From contig CAZICM010000010.1 in NCBI GenBank assembly GCA_964537685.1, positions 149,956-213,955 of the forward strand: 64,000 bases of DNA. The letters run 5' to 3'. Shown here in pieces: positions 1 to 8,535 of the stretch. Position numbers and translations under genes: made by a program. Positions within the stretch are counted from its first letter, which is position 1; each line of letters opens with the position of its first letter. The notes under the pieces were generated by a model. The model did not search any database, was not told where the DNA came from, and worked only from the letters and a program-made list of their open reading frames with translations. The stretch comes from CAZICM01 sp964537685 (GTDB lineage: Bacteria; Myxococcota_A; Polyangia; Polyangiales; Polyangiaceae).

Positions 1-1238
1 GCGCAGGCATCGACGCCACCCTCGCCACAAACACCGCGGCCCTACTTCCACCGGCCCCCGACCTCACAAAAGCCCTACCCTACCGATACGCCCGCACCAA
101 AAGCGAAAACGTACCCGGCTACGAACGGCTCCCCACCCTTGCCGAACAAAACGCCAAAGAACCCGACCTCACCAAACACCTCGCCCGCTTCCAAGGCATC
201 CGCGACCCACTGGGCCCCGCCACCAACGACGTACCCCTCGACCCCCGCGGCGTACCCACCGGACCTTACGTCCTTCTCCCCACCGGCGAAGGCATAGACA
301 CCGACAACCGCCGCAACACCGTCTCCTGGTTCAACTTCCCCGAAGGCGACCGCACACCGCTCCTCCTACCCCTCTCCGCACTCAGCGGAAAAGCCGACGA
401 AAACAAAGCCATTCGCAAAGGAAGCGGCCTCGCGATCACCGGCACCGTCACCACCGACGGCGGCCCCGCGCCCCGAAAATTCGGCATCACCCCCGACGGC
501 CGCCTCATCCCCATCGACCGCCTCAAAGCCTCATTAGGCTCCATCTGGCACGGCATCGACGTCGAAAAAATCGGCCTCCCCATCGGCTTCATTCACAGAA
601 ACCAAGTCCACGCCTACTCCCTCGAACGAGGCAAAGCCACAGCCCTTGACGAAGAACACGAACGCCGCACCCCCATTGCCCTCACCGGCCGCTTCCGCAC
701 CGTCAACGGCATACGCTTTGAACAAAGCAAAGAAGGCTATTGGCTCCGCGCACAAGACATCATCGTCGTCGTACGCCGCTCCAAATTCCCTGACTTCGCC
801 AAAGGCACCCAAAAGTGGATTGACGTAAGCATCGCCAACCAAACCCTCACCGCCTACGAAGGCACCAAACCCATTTACGCCACACTCATCTCATCGGGCC
901 GCGATCAGCTCAAAGATCCGGCCACCAGCGCATCCACCGCACGCGGCATCTTCAGCATCAAAAGCAAACACATCACCCGCACCATCGACCCCCGCGAAGT
1001 CGCCAACGAATTCGACATCAGCGACGCCCCTTGGGTCATGGAATTCGAAGCGGGCAACGCCATTCACGGCATGTACTGGAGCGAAAGCGTTGGCGAAGCC
1101 CACGGCTTCCACAACATCGCCCTCACCCCCATTGACGCCCACCGCCTCTTCGCCTGGAGCGACCCCCAAATCCCCGAAGGCTGGCACGCCGTTTACGCAT
1201 CGGGCGAAGGCTCGACCATCATCAACATCCGCCCTTAA
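1..1238 (+). CDS. L,D-transpeptidase (YkuD-fold) protein, 5' partial, catalytic Cys absent
   Basis: The reading frame is open from base 3 to the TAA at 1236-1238 (411 residues visible); the start lies outside the window. The last ~130 residues read as a YkuD L,D-transpeptidase domain, beginning at KWIDVSIANQTLTAYEG with a strand pattern typical of the fold, then IHGMYW, then AHGFHNIALTPIDAHRLF. In active enzymes the last segment is S-H-G-C-(V/I)-(N/R), with the Cys attacking the peptide stem of peptidoglycan. Here Ser is Ala and Cys is Phe, while the two His-Gly pairs and the Asn are kept. The ~270 residues before it contain repeated short beta-rich segments that could be SH3-like wall-binding repeats, but this is inference. 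The protein is probably periplasmic. Family assignment is fairly sure; catalytic activity is doubtful. Confidence 0.75.
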   Translation, partial: AGIDATLATNTAALLPPAPDLTKALPYRYARTKSENVPGYERLPTLAEQNAKEPDLTKHLARFQGIRDPLGPATNDVPLDPRGVPTGPYVLLPTGEGIDTDNRRNTVSWFNFPEGDRTPLLLPLSALSGKADENKAIRKGSGLAITGTVTTDGGPAPRKFGITPDGRLIPIDRLKASLGSIWHGIDVEKIGLPIGFIHRNQVHAYSLERGKATALDEEHERRTPIALTGRFRTVNGIRFEQSKEGYWLRAQDIIVVVRRSKFPDFAKGTQKWIDVSIANQTLTAYEGTKPIYATLISSGRDQLKDPATSASTARGIFSIKSKHITRTIDPREVANEFDISDAPWVMEFEAGNAIHGMYWSESVGEAHGFHNIALTPIDAHRLFAWSDPQIPEGWHAVYASGEGSTIINIRP

Positions 1239-1543
1239 GGGCATTCCACAGGGCTACTGCGCGCCTCAAATCGTCGGGCTCCCTGGCTTTGAGGCGCTCG
1301 TAACGCCCTGTAGAACGCCCTCGTCAGCAAAAACGACGCGCGCTCTTCGACTCACTAAATCCTCTACTTGCCTGGCATCGCGAGCAAAACGCCAAATCCT
1401 CGGCAACCCGCCCGTATTGGATTGGAGCTCGTCGCGAGCAGCTCCGAGGCTAGGAAGGGCGACCGAGCCGTACTCCAGTACGGTGAGGGAGCCCGACCGA
1501 CGCCTTGGAGCGCGCAGCAGAGCTACAACCAATACGGCCACTG
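1239..1543. other. Intergenic stretch with strong hairpins beside tRNA-Met
   Basis: This 305-bp stretch has no convincing gene; the overlapping frames on both strands have no recognisable domain. It contains two clear inverted repeats: GGAGCTCG...CGAGCAGCTCC at 1424-1445 and CCGTACT-CC-AGTACGG at 1468-1483 (7-bp perfect stem). It lies directly downstream of the tRNA on the minus strand, so it could be the tRNA transcript's trailer, a small RNA or a degenerate conserved element. Confidence 0.5.
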
Positions 1544-1620
1544 TGGTGCCGAAGGAGGGAGTCGAACCCCCGACCCGGCGCGTATGAAACGCCTGCTCTA
1601 GCCAACTGAGCTACTTCGGC
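1544..1620 (-). tRNA. tRNA-Met (anticodon CAU), elongator type
   Basis: Read on the minus strand, the cloverleaf starts GCCGAAG and closes with CTTCGGC, then A and an encoded CCA (77 nt with CCA). The D arm is GCTC...GAGC, the anticodon stem is GGCGT/GCGCC with loop TTCATAC (anticodon CAT), and the T arm carries GGTTCGA. Position 1-72 is a normal G-C pair, so it is not an initiator tRNA. Positions 4-5 are G-A rather than C-C, which argues against the lysidine-modified Ile2 species. Confidence 0.9.
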
Positions 1621-1658
1621 AAAGGGGCGCGCACTATCCCCGAACCCCAAGCCCCCTG

Positions 1659-3035
1659 TCAAGGCATCTTTGGACGCACCACCGGATTTCTCGCCTCAAA
1701 AGGCAAAGCCCACTGAAAACGCGCCCCCAACTCCACAGGCAAAGGCCCAAACGGCGCAGCCCGCAGCACCGCCTGCCGACAATTCTCATCAAACTCAGAC
1801 ACCCCACTCGGCCGCACCACCCGAACCCCCGCCACACTCCCATCCGCCCGAATCTCAAACCCAATAATCACCATCCCCTGCAACCCTTTAAGGATCGCCC
1901 ACTTCGGAAACGCATTCGCCCACAACGGATGAATTTTCGCCATCACCGAACGCAAATACAAATTCCGCCGCCGATCCGCCGTATCCGCATCCAACCCCGG
2001 CCCCTGCCCCGAACCCAAAGCATCCGAACGCGAACCCACCCCAGTCACACCACCCGAAGCCGGCACAACACTCACCGACTTCTCACCCCCCACACCTGCC
2101 CCCGCATCCCCACCCGCCGTACTCGCATGAAGCAACGAAGCCTTCGCACCCGCCACCTCCTGCTCACTCTGCACCGTATCGTGAGGCCGCCCCTCCACAA
2201 GCGAAGGAACCGAAGGCGTCCCCTCAGCCACCATCGGCCTCGCCCTTGAAAGCCTCGCCTTCTCCGAATGCACATCCCCAGGCGCCCCATCCACAACCCC
2301 GCGCCCCACCTTCAGCTCCGCCCCACCCTCCACCGAAGCCCCTTCTTTCCTAGGACTCTCACCGACCCCCAACACCCTCGCATTCGCACCCAGCACCGCC
2401 CCCAAACGCCTGGGCGCCCCTCGATCCTCCCGCCCCGACGAACCATCCACAAGCGCCGCCCTCGTCCGAAACGAACGAGAACTCAACTTCCCGCTTGCCA
2501 CAAACGTAAGCTCCATCGGCTCACGGCTCGCCCTATAATTCTCGCGCGAAGCCCTCTGTTTTGACGACTCCACCCGCTGAAGCTGATTCCGATCGAAACG
2601 CGAAGGAGGATCGGGCGTCAGAAACATCCCATCATCCTGATCCGCAAGATTAAACGCCGGCTCCTGCACCAGCGCCTCACCACCCCGCCCCGCCCTATTC
2701 ATATCGGGCCTCGCCGGCGCCTCACCACCCCCGCGCGGCGCAGCCACCCGCACCTCCGAAGACGGCGCAGACGCAACACCCTCCGACAACAAACCATCAT
2801 CCACAAGCGCAGGCAGCTCGATCTCAATCTCCGCCGCCGAAGCACTGGACACAGCCCGTGGCACCGCCGCACTCAAACCCCGATCGATCGGCCACGAATG
2901 AGCAAACCCATAAGCCGCCCCCGCAAGCAGCGCCAAATGCGCACAACCCGAAAGCACATAGGCCAGCGTCACCCGCCCCAATGCAGGAACACCTTGAGCG
3001 ACGGGCTCTGAGGCTCGCTTTTCGTTGATGGCCAT
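1659..3035 (-). CDS. TonB-like energy transducer with C-terminal TonB domain
   Basis: This 458-residue protein has a short basic N-terminus and one membrane segment at about residues 22-46 (VTLAYVLSGCAHLALLAGAA). A long Pro/Ala/Gly/Arg-rich spacer (residues ~60-360) follows, then a C-terminal domain from about residue 365 (LRSVMAKIHPLWANAF... ending PFEARNPVV) of the TonB/TolA type. The motif GxxVIGFEIRADGSVAGVRVVRPSG is characteristic. Such proteins sit in the inner membrane and reach across the periplasm. No ExbB/ExbD genes are in the window, so the partner is unknown. The TatD gene lies 27 bp upstream on the same strand, suggesting co-transcription. The ATG at 3035 gives a sensible N-terminus. 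Confidence 0.75.
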   Translation of the reverse strand: MAINEKRASEPVAQGVPALGRVTLAYVLSGCAHLALLAGAAYGFAHSWPIDRGLSAAVPRAVSSASAAEIEIELPALVDDGLLSEGVASAPSSEVRVAAPRGGGEAPARPDMNRAGRGGEALVQEPAFNLADQDDGMFLTPDPPSRFDRNQLQRVESSKQRASRENYRASREPMELTFVASGKLSSRSFRTRAALVDGSSGREDRGAPRRLGAVLGANARVLGVGESPRKEGASVEGGAELKVGRGVVDGAPGDVHSEKARLSRARPMVAEGTPSVPSLVEGRPHDTVQSEQEVAGAKASLLHASTAGGDAGAGVGGEKSVSVVPASGGVTGVGSRSDALGSGQGPGLDADTADRRRNLYLRSVMAKIHPLWANAFPKWAILKGLQGMVIIGFEIRADGSVAGVRVVRPSGVSEFDENCRQAVLRAAPFGPLPVELGARFQWALPFEARNPVVRPKMP

Positions 3036-3062
3036 CTATAGGCAAGTCAGCGTATCCCCACC

Positions 3063-3845
3063 CTAAGCATCCGAAAAGCAACGGAAACGCCGCTTAGCAT
3101 TTTGCGAAGATTGCATCGCAATTTCATCAAAATGCACACCCCGAAGCTCCGCCACCCGCCTTGCCGTCTGCATCACATGCGCAGGCTCGCAACGCTTCCC
3201 CCGAAAAGGAATAGGAGCCAAATAAGGGCTATCGGTCTCGACCATAAAACGATCGGCCGGCACCCAAGCGGCGACCTCATGAATAGGCCGGGCATTTTTA
3301 AACGTCACAATCCCAGAAAACGAGATATCGAAATCGAGATCCAAAGCTCCTTGAGCAAATGCCTTATCCTCGGAAAAACAATGAATCACACCGCCCACCT
3401 CATCGGCCTTCTCTTCCTTCAATATCGAAAGCGTATCGGCGGACGCCTCGCGGGTATGAATCACAATCGGTTTTTTATGCTTCCTCGCCAGAGATATTAA
3501 AACCCTAAACACCTCTTTTTGAGTCTCCATCGGCGAATGCATATAATGATAATCCAAACCAATTTCCCCGACAGCCACCACATTGGAATGAACTGAAAGC
3601 ATATCGAGCGCATCGAGCATCGATTTATCCAACACCGAAGCATCATGAGGATGCACACCCACCACAGCCTTGACATGATTCAAACGCTCGGACAGCGCAA
3701 TCGCCGAACGGGCCGCCGATAGATCGCGATCGACACCGATCACAATAAAAGCGGAAATGCCGGCCTCCCGGGCGCGCTCTAAAACGGCATCGGGGCCTTC
3801 GGGGAAATAATTGGAATCTAAATGGCAATGGGTATCGATGAGCAT
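3063..3845 (-). CDS. TatD family metal-dependent hydrolase
   Basis: This 260-residue TIM-barrel hydrolase of the TatD/YcfH group matches the family's usual length. Expected metal ligands are visible: THCH near the start (H6, H8), GEIGLDYH (Glu near 94), IHTRE, IHCFSE and the closing ETDSPYLAP. TatD proteins are cytosolic Mg-dependent deoxyribonucleases or related phosphoesterases acting in DNA repair and turnover; which subgroup this belongs to cannot be told. It starts with ATG at 3845 and is followed by the TonB-like gene. Confidence in the family is high. Confidence 0.92.
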   Translation of the reverse strand: MLIDTHCHLDSNYFPEGPDAVLERAREAGISAFIVIGVDRDLSAARSAIALSERLNHVKAVVGVHPHDASVLDKSMLDALDMLSVHSNVVAVGEIGLDYHYMHSPMETQKEVFRVLISLARKHKKPIVIHTREASADTLSILKEEKADEVGGVIHCFSEDKAFAQGALDLDFDISFSGIVTFKNARPIHEVAAWVPADRFMVETDSPYLAPIPFRGKRCEPAHVMQTARRVAELRGVHFDEIAMQSSQNAKRRFRCFSDA

Positions 3846-3911
3846 AGAGGCGCGCCGCTATTGAAAAGGATGAACGGATAACGGCGCGCGGGGAGACTAT
3901 TATTTCGGCGC

Positions 3912-4793
3912 TTATTCTGCAAGCTCTGCCTTCAGGGCTGCAAGCTCGCCGGCCAAAAGCGCGACCTCCTTCTCTTTTTCGGCAATCTGAGCCAGCATTG
4001 CCTTACGCTCAGCCGCCTTACGCTCAGCCTCCTCGGCTTCAATTTCAATCAAACGCGCTGCCCGCTCCAGCTTCAGACGATTGAGCGCCGTCTCCGCAGA
4101 AGCAATACGCCGATCCAACTGATCCAGCGTCAATTCCTTTTCCCTCTCGCGCTTACGAAAGAGCGAACTTGCAAAATCCTTACGCAAATTCAGCTCGGGA
4201 TGAGCATGCCTAAAACTCTCGGCCTCGCTCTCCAGGCTTTTTCGTGCGGAATTCACCTGATCGATAAACTTTTTAAAGTCACCGATAAAATAAAACTGAT
4301 CTTCGGCCTGATCCTTCGCCTCCAGATCGCTCTCGGCCAGACGGCTACGCTCCACCACATCTTGAACAGCGGGCGCATACGTTTTTAGCGGCTCAAAGGT
4401 CATAGCACTCATCACAGCCGGCCATGATCGCATCGAATCCAATTGGCTACCGAGAATGGGCTTACAGAAAGCGCTTGGACTTTTATTGCCGACAAGCTTA
4501 CCGCGAATCAGCGACCTTTCCTTGACATCATTCATGGCCGAGAGCCTGGTAAGCGTCTCGGTACACACGGCATTCAGCTCATGATCCCGATGAAGGGCAA
4601 TCACTTGAGCCCCAAACACAGCCATTCTGAGCGCCCGGGCCTTGGTCCACAGATTTTGGCCCTCGGATTCCAAGGCTTCGAAGATGGTCAATTGCGCGGG
4701 CAGATGTCCTATCGATGCGAGACCGATCTTGGTATAGCTCACTTCATCCATCACATACTCAATGGAATCATCGACACTTAGAGATTCAGCCAT
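3912..4793 (-). CDS. Uncharacterised coiled-coil protein, paralogue of the gene at 28051
   Basis: I do not recognise this family. The open frame extends to 5135, but the ATG at 4793 is chosen because GGAGG lies 6 bases upstream and homology to the paralogue begins there (293 aa). Shared blocks with the protein at 28051-28935 are KSPSAFCKPILG / KKPSAFRKPILG, LKTYAPAVQ / LKSYAPAVQ and AxSFRHAHPELNLxKDF / AAAYRHAHPELNLPKDF. The last ~90 residues are Glu/Ala/Lys-rich heptads that should form a coiled coil. There is no signal peptide or membrane segment, so it is probably cytosolic. The 700-bp leader is pyrimidine-rich in the sense strand and contains ~41-bp repeats, as does the leader of the paralogue. 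Confidence 0.75.
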   Translation of the reverse strand: MAESLSVDDSIEYVMDEVSYTKIGLASIGHLPAQLTIFEALESEGQNLWTKARALRMAVFGAQVIALHRDHELNAVCTETLTRLSAMNDVKERSLIRGKLVGNKSPSAFCKPILGSQLDSMRSWPAVMSAMTFEPLKTYAPAVQDVVERSRLAESDLEAKDQAEDQFYFIGDFKKFIDQVNSARKSLESEAESFRHAHPELNLRKDFASSLFRKREREKELTLDQLDRRIASAETALNRLKLERAARLIEIEAEEAERKAAERKAMLAQIAEKEKEVALLAGELAALKAELAE

Positions 4794-5534
4794 GACAGAC
4801 CTCCAGAGAACAATTGGGTAATGGTACGAGCGCGAGAGACAACGGCACAGAGCGCCGCAAAGAGAAGATAAAGCCAAGCCGCAAGCGACTACAGAGAGAG
4901 AAATCTTCGCGCAATCTGGAGAATGCCTGAGCGTATTGGGCAAGTAAAGCGAAAAAATCGGGACGGGATTTAAAAATTGCGCGGGAAGCGCGGAGAGATC
5001 GATACATGGGTTTGGGAGAGGGGAAAAAGCGTGGGAGAGGTCTCTCCGTGAAGAAGGGAGAGCGGGAGAGAGCGGGGAGAGGTCGAAACGCGCTTGGAAA
5101 AGTTCGCGGAAGGCTGGGAGAGCGCTCGCCGGCATTGGCGCGGAAGATTTTTATTGGAGGAGAGAGCTCTCCGGGGTTGCCGCGGCGATTTTTGAGCAGA
5201 GTGAAGGGGCTAACAGGGGTTGCCGCGGCGATTTTTGGACAAGGCTTAGAGCAAACAGGGGTTGGCGCGGAGGTTTTGGATGAAGGAGAGAGCTCGCCGG
5301 GACTTGGCGCGATGGAAAAAAGCAGGGAGAGAGCTCGCCGGGACTTGGCGCGGGAGGGAAAAAGCGGGGAGAGAGCTCGCGGGGATGGGTGCGGGAGATG
5401 TTGGAAGAGAAGAGCGCCAAATGACGGGCGGAAAAGAGCCGATCTCCTGCGCTGTTTGATATCGGGCAAGTCGAGGACTGAATATCTGGAGTTTTTTGCT
5501 TGCGGGCCATCCTTTCGTGGCCTATTGACAGCGC
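4794..5534. other. Repeat-bearing spacer between divergent accessory genes
   Basis: No gene is supported here; long overlapping frames on both strands are low-complexity (Arg/Glu/Gly on one strand, Pro/Ser on the other) and come from purine/pyrimidine bias. The half nearest the PD-(D/E)XK gene contains the repeats listed separately. The rest, next to the ATG at 4793, is unique sequence of ordinary composition in which no convincing promoter was found. Confidence 0.55.
5110..5400. repeat. Degenerate tandem repeat, period about 41-42 bp
   Basis: About seven copies of a unit resembling GGAGAGAGCTCGCCGGGA followed by CTTGGCGCG recur. The three best start at 5285, 5326 and 5368 (spacing 41 and 42). 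Earlier copies are more diverged, carrying TTGCCGCGGCGATTTTT. Unlike a CRISPR, the spacers are themselves similar and purine-rich. Read in the sense of the gene ending at 3912, the core is CCAAGTCCCGGCGAGCTC, close to the CCAAGTTCCCCGCG repeats upstream of the paralogue at 28051. Confidence 0.7.
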
Positions 5535-6458
5535 ATGGTATCGATCAGCCATGAGGTTCTTGTCGAACTCTTCAAAAACCGTCCTGCCCTCGCCTCCGAA
5601 CTGCTTTCCGAAGTGCTTCAGATTCCTCAGCCCCGCTTTACCAGCGCAACACAGGAATCGGCCCAACTGAACGACATTCAACCTGCCGAATACAGCGCCG
5701 ATCTGGTGATTTGCCTTCGGCATAAAAAGAAAATCATTCGGGTCATCATTGTAGAGGTTCAACTGGGCATCGATTTTGAAAAACGCCTAGCCTGGCCTGC
5801 CTATGTGGCCAATGCCCGAAGGAGATATGGCTGTCCCGTGGATCTATTGGTCATCGCTCCGGATGCCAACGTTGCCCGTTGGTGTGCGCATCCCATCGAG
5901 CTTGGGCCTCCTGGATTTGTGCTTCGCCCGCCCGTGGTGCACAAGAAGTTGATTCCTGTGATGACGGACACGGCTGAAGCGAAAAAAAGAATTGAGCTCG
6001 GCATGCTTTCGGTGATGGCGCATGGCCATACAAAAATGGGCGCACAAGTCGCACAAGCCTTGATTCCAGCGATAAGCGCATTAGAATCAACTACGGCTGG
6101 CTTTTATTACGATATTATGCTCGACTCCTTAAACGAAGCGGCGCGCCGAGCACTGGAGGAGATGATGAAAGGCTATGAATACCGAAGTGACTTCGCGAAA
6201 AAGTATGTTGCGCAGGGCGTGAAGAAGGGCATGAAGAAAGGGCGCGAAGAAGGACGCGAAGAAGGACGCGAAGAGGGACGCGCACAAGAAGCAGCGCATG
6301 CTCTTCTAACGGTGCTGCGCCTGCGCGGTATTGCTCTTTCAGATGCCGAGCAGAAGGAGATTCTGGCTCAGAAAGATCCTGAAGTGCTGGAGCGCTGGCT
6401 TGAACGCGCCGTGCTGGCCAATTCGCTCGCCGATGTTTTTGATGACGTTTCGCATTGA
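5535..6458 (+). CDS. PD-(D/E)XK nuclease-like protein (Rpn/transposase-associated type)
   Basis: This 307-residue protein has the organisation of a widespread Rpn-like family common in actinobacteria and myxobacteria. An N-terminal helix (SHEVLVELFKNRPALASELL) is followed by a PD-(D/E)XK-like core with Asp in YSADLVI and EVQ in VIIVEVQLG, then WPAYVANARRRYGCPVDLLV and a C-terminal helical region. The usual ExK is ExQ, a variant known in this superfamily. Near residue 235 lies a KKG/REEG tract with REEG three times in a row, then LLTVLRLRGIALSDAEQKEIL, typical of the family's tail. It starts with ATG at 5535. It is probably a recombination-linked DNA nuclease, but function is not proven. A partial second copy follows at 6527. 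Confidence 0.75.
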   Translation: MVSISHEVLVELFKNRPALASELLSEVLQIPQPRFTSATQESAQLNDIQPAEYSADLVICLRHKKKIIRVIIVEVQLGIDFEKRLAWPAYVANARRRYGCPVDLLVIAPDANVARWCAHPIELGPPGFVLRPPVVHKKLIPVMTDTAEAKKRIELGMLSVMAHGHTKMGAQVAQALIPAISALESTTAGFYYDIMLDSLNEAARRALEEMMKGYEYRSDFAKKYVAQGVKKGMKKGREEGREEGREEGRAQEAAHALLTVLRLRGIALSDAEQKEILAQKDPEVLERWLERAVLANSLADVFDDVSH

Positions 6459-6526
6459 GGGATATCTGCAGGGCTGGTTTGGGGCACCTGGTTTGGGAGA
6501 TGGTGGAGGAGGGGAACGAAGAAATC

Positions 6527-6974
6527 TGAAGCAAAAAAAAGAATTGAGCTCGGCATGCTTTCGGTGATGGCGCATGGCCATACAAAAATGGGCGCACAAG
6601 TCGCACAAGCCTTGATTCCAGCGATAAGCGCATTAGAATCAACTACGGCTGGCTTTTATTACGATATTATGCTCGACTCCTTAAACGAAGCGGCGCGCCG
6701 AGCACTGGAGGAGATGATGAAAGGCTATGAATACCGAAGCGACTTCGCGAAAAAGTATGTAGCGCAAGGCGTGAAGAAGGGCATGAAGAAGGGACGCGCA
6801 CAAGAAGCAGCGCATGCTCTTCTCACGGTGCTGCGCCTGCGCGGTATTGCTCTTTCAGATGCCGAGCAGAAGGAGATTCTGGCTCAGAAAGATCCAGAAG
6901 TGCTGGAGCGCTGGCTTGAACGCGCCGTGCTGGCCGATTCGCTCGCCGATGTTTTTGATGGCGTTTCGCATTGA
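6527..6974 (+). pseudogene. 5'-truncated tandem copy of the PD-(D/E)XK gene
   Basis: From GAAGCAAAAAAAAGAATTGAG at 6527 to the stop at 6974, this repeats the 3' half of the upstream gene (from about 5976) with only a handful of substitutions. It lacks exactly 36 bases corresponding to three REEG units. The nuclease core is absent. An ATG at 6555 could still give a 139-residue product of the C-terminal helical tail, so expression as a short protein is possible, but the simplest reading is a recent partial duplication. Confidence 0.85.
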
Positions 6975-7061
6975 CGGATAGCCATTGCTACCGGAGCGGC
7001 GCGCTGCAGAATGAGTCATAATATACTTGACTCCTTTGCGTGTCTCTAGCGATCTTCGCCC

Positions 7062-8453
7062 ATGACCTCGACGGCCACGCCTCAGGAAGCCAACGTCCCG
7101 GAAACAACGTCAAGCACCGTTACCAATCCGCCGGCGCGTTGGAGTCTCGCCCGGCGAATTCTGTTTCGCTTTGTGTTCGCACACTTCATCATCTTCTTTT
7201 TTCCTGCACCGTTTACGTCGGTCTTGCCTGTGATTGGGGGTGCTATTACGGAATTCATTTCCGATTCGATATGGCTTCCGATGGCGCGTGTCGCGGGAAA
7301 ATATGTATTGCATTTGCCGCAAGAAGTGACCCACGCACCGAGCGGCAGCGGTGATACGACCTTCAATTATGTTAGTTTGTTTGTGCAGGTATGCCTTGCG
7401 GTGGTGGTCACGGTGATTTGGTCATTCGTGCAGCGCCGCAAAGAAAACCACGAAAAACTCGCCGAATATTTTCGCATCTGGTTGCGGTATACGCTCGCCA
7501 TGGTGATGGTTGGATATGGCGTGGTGAAACTCGTGAAGCTGCAATTCGGGGATCCAAGCATTTTGCATCTCGTGAAAACGTATGGCGAATCGTCTCCAAT
7601 GGACTTGTTATGGACGTTCATGGGTTATTCCACGCCATATATTTTTTTCGGCGGCGTGATGGAATTCATCCCAGCCTTGCTCTTGTTTTTCCGTCGTACT
7701 GCGCTTCTTGGCGCATTGATCTTGATGGCCGTGCTTGCGAATGTCGTGATGCTCAATATGTGTTATGACGTGCCGGTTAAGATTTATTCGAGCCATTTGT
7801 TTGTTATGTCGATTTTGATTGCGTTGCCCGATATAAAGCGGCTGGTACAGTTCTTTTTGCAAAACGTTTCGACGTTGCCTATTCCGGAGCGGCCTAAATT
7901 CAGCAAACCCTGGATGGAGCGCGGACGCGTTGCGGCTAAAGCTTTATTCATTGTGTCGGTGCTCGGGCAACAGAGTTACTCCATCTGGAAAGGCTTGAAG
8001 GCGACTCCATCGCCGGAATCGGCGCCGCCAAACTTGGGCGTATACGAAGTGACTTCGTTTACGCGTGCTGGAGTCGATGTTCCTCCCTCGGTGGTGGACA
8101 AAACACGTTGGCGATATTTTCTATTGGATCAATACCGAGGTAAATACCTTGCCCTCGTAACGACAATGACGGGCGAGAAGAAATTCGTTTCGGCAAAAGT
8201 CGATGAGCATCAGAAGACGTTGCTACTCGAAGAACCGAACGGGGAGCAAGGTGTTTCGGTGTCCCCGGAATTGCTGGAGCAAAAAAAGTCATTCCCAATG
8301 ACATTGCAATTCACCGAGCGGGAGGGGCGTCTGCATATCCTGGAGGGGAAAGTGGATGAGGCTCCGGTGCGGATGGAATTGAAAAAGCTACGGAAAGAGG
8401 ACTTTCCGCTGATGACGCGCGGGTTCCATTGGGTGAACGAATTTCCGTTCTAA
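7062..8453 (+). CDS. DoxX-like integral membrane protein of unknown function
   Basis: This 463-residue protein has about six to eight hydrophobic segments in residues 25-300, including LARRILFRFVFAHFIIFFF, VSLFVQVCLAVVVTVIWSF, a DoxX-like pair around GYGVVKLVKLQF and FGGVMEFIPALLLFFRRTALLGALI, and KALFIVSVLG. A soluble C-terminal domain (residues ~330-463) begins LGVYEVTSFTRAGVDVPP. The GGxxEFIPALLLFFRR pattern is typical of DoxX-like membrane proteins. The soluble tail is unassigned but resembles modules found with such proteins. Codon use is less C/G-ending than in neighbours, consistent with acquisition. It is a single gene in the accessory region; no ribosome-binding site is obvious. Confidence 0.65.
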   Translation: MTSTATPQEANVPETTSSTVTNPPARWSLARRILFRFVFAHFIIFFFPAPFTSVLPVIGGAITEFISDSIWLPMARVAGKYVLHLPQEVTHAPSGSGDTTFNYVSLFVQVCLAVVVTVIWSFVQRRKENHEKLAEYFRIWLRYTLAMVMVGYGVVKLVKLQFGDPSILHLVKTYGESSPMDLLWTFMGYSTPYIFFGGVMEFIPALLLFFRRTALLGALILMAVLANVVMLNMCYDVPVKIYSSHLFVMSILIALPDIKRLVQFFLQNVSTLPIPERPKFSKPWMERGRVAAKALFIVSVLGQQSYSIWKGLKATPSPESAPPNLGVYEVTSFTRAGVDVPPSVVDKTRWRYFLLDQYRGKYLALVTTMTGEKKFVSAKVDEHQKTLLLEEPNGEQGVSVSPELLEQKKSFPMTLQFTEREGRLHILEGKVDEAPVRMELKKLRKEDFPLMTRGFHWVNEFPF

Positions 8454-8535
8454 GGCAGATGCGTGCGAAAAAGATCGTTGTTTGAGCCCGGCGCACTCCG
8501 ATGCCATGACATTGGGAGGGCAATCGGCGAAGCCT

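Noticed and set aside
1090..1587. Possible gene on the plus strand
   Set aside because: It overlaps the L,D-transpeptidase-like gene and the tRNA, and has no recognisable domain.
4794..5135. N-terminal extension of the coiled-coil protein
   Set aside because: The paralogue lacks it and a good ribosome-binding site precedes the ATG at 4793.
5110..5400. CRISPR array
   Set aside because: Units are degenerate and spacers are similar to each other; no cas gene is in the window.
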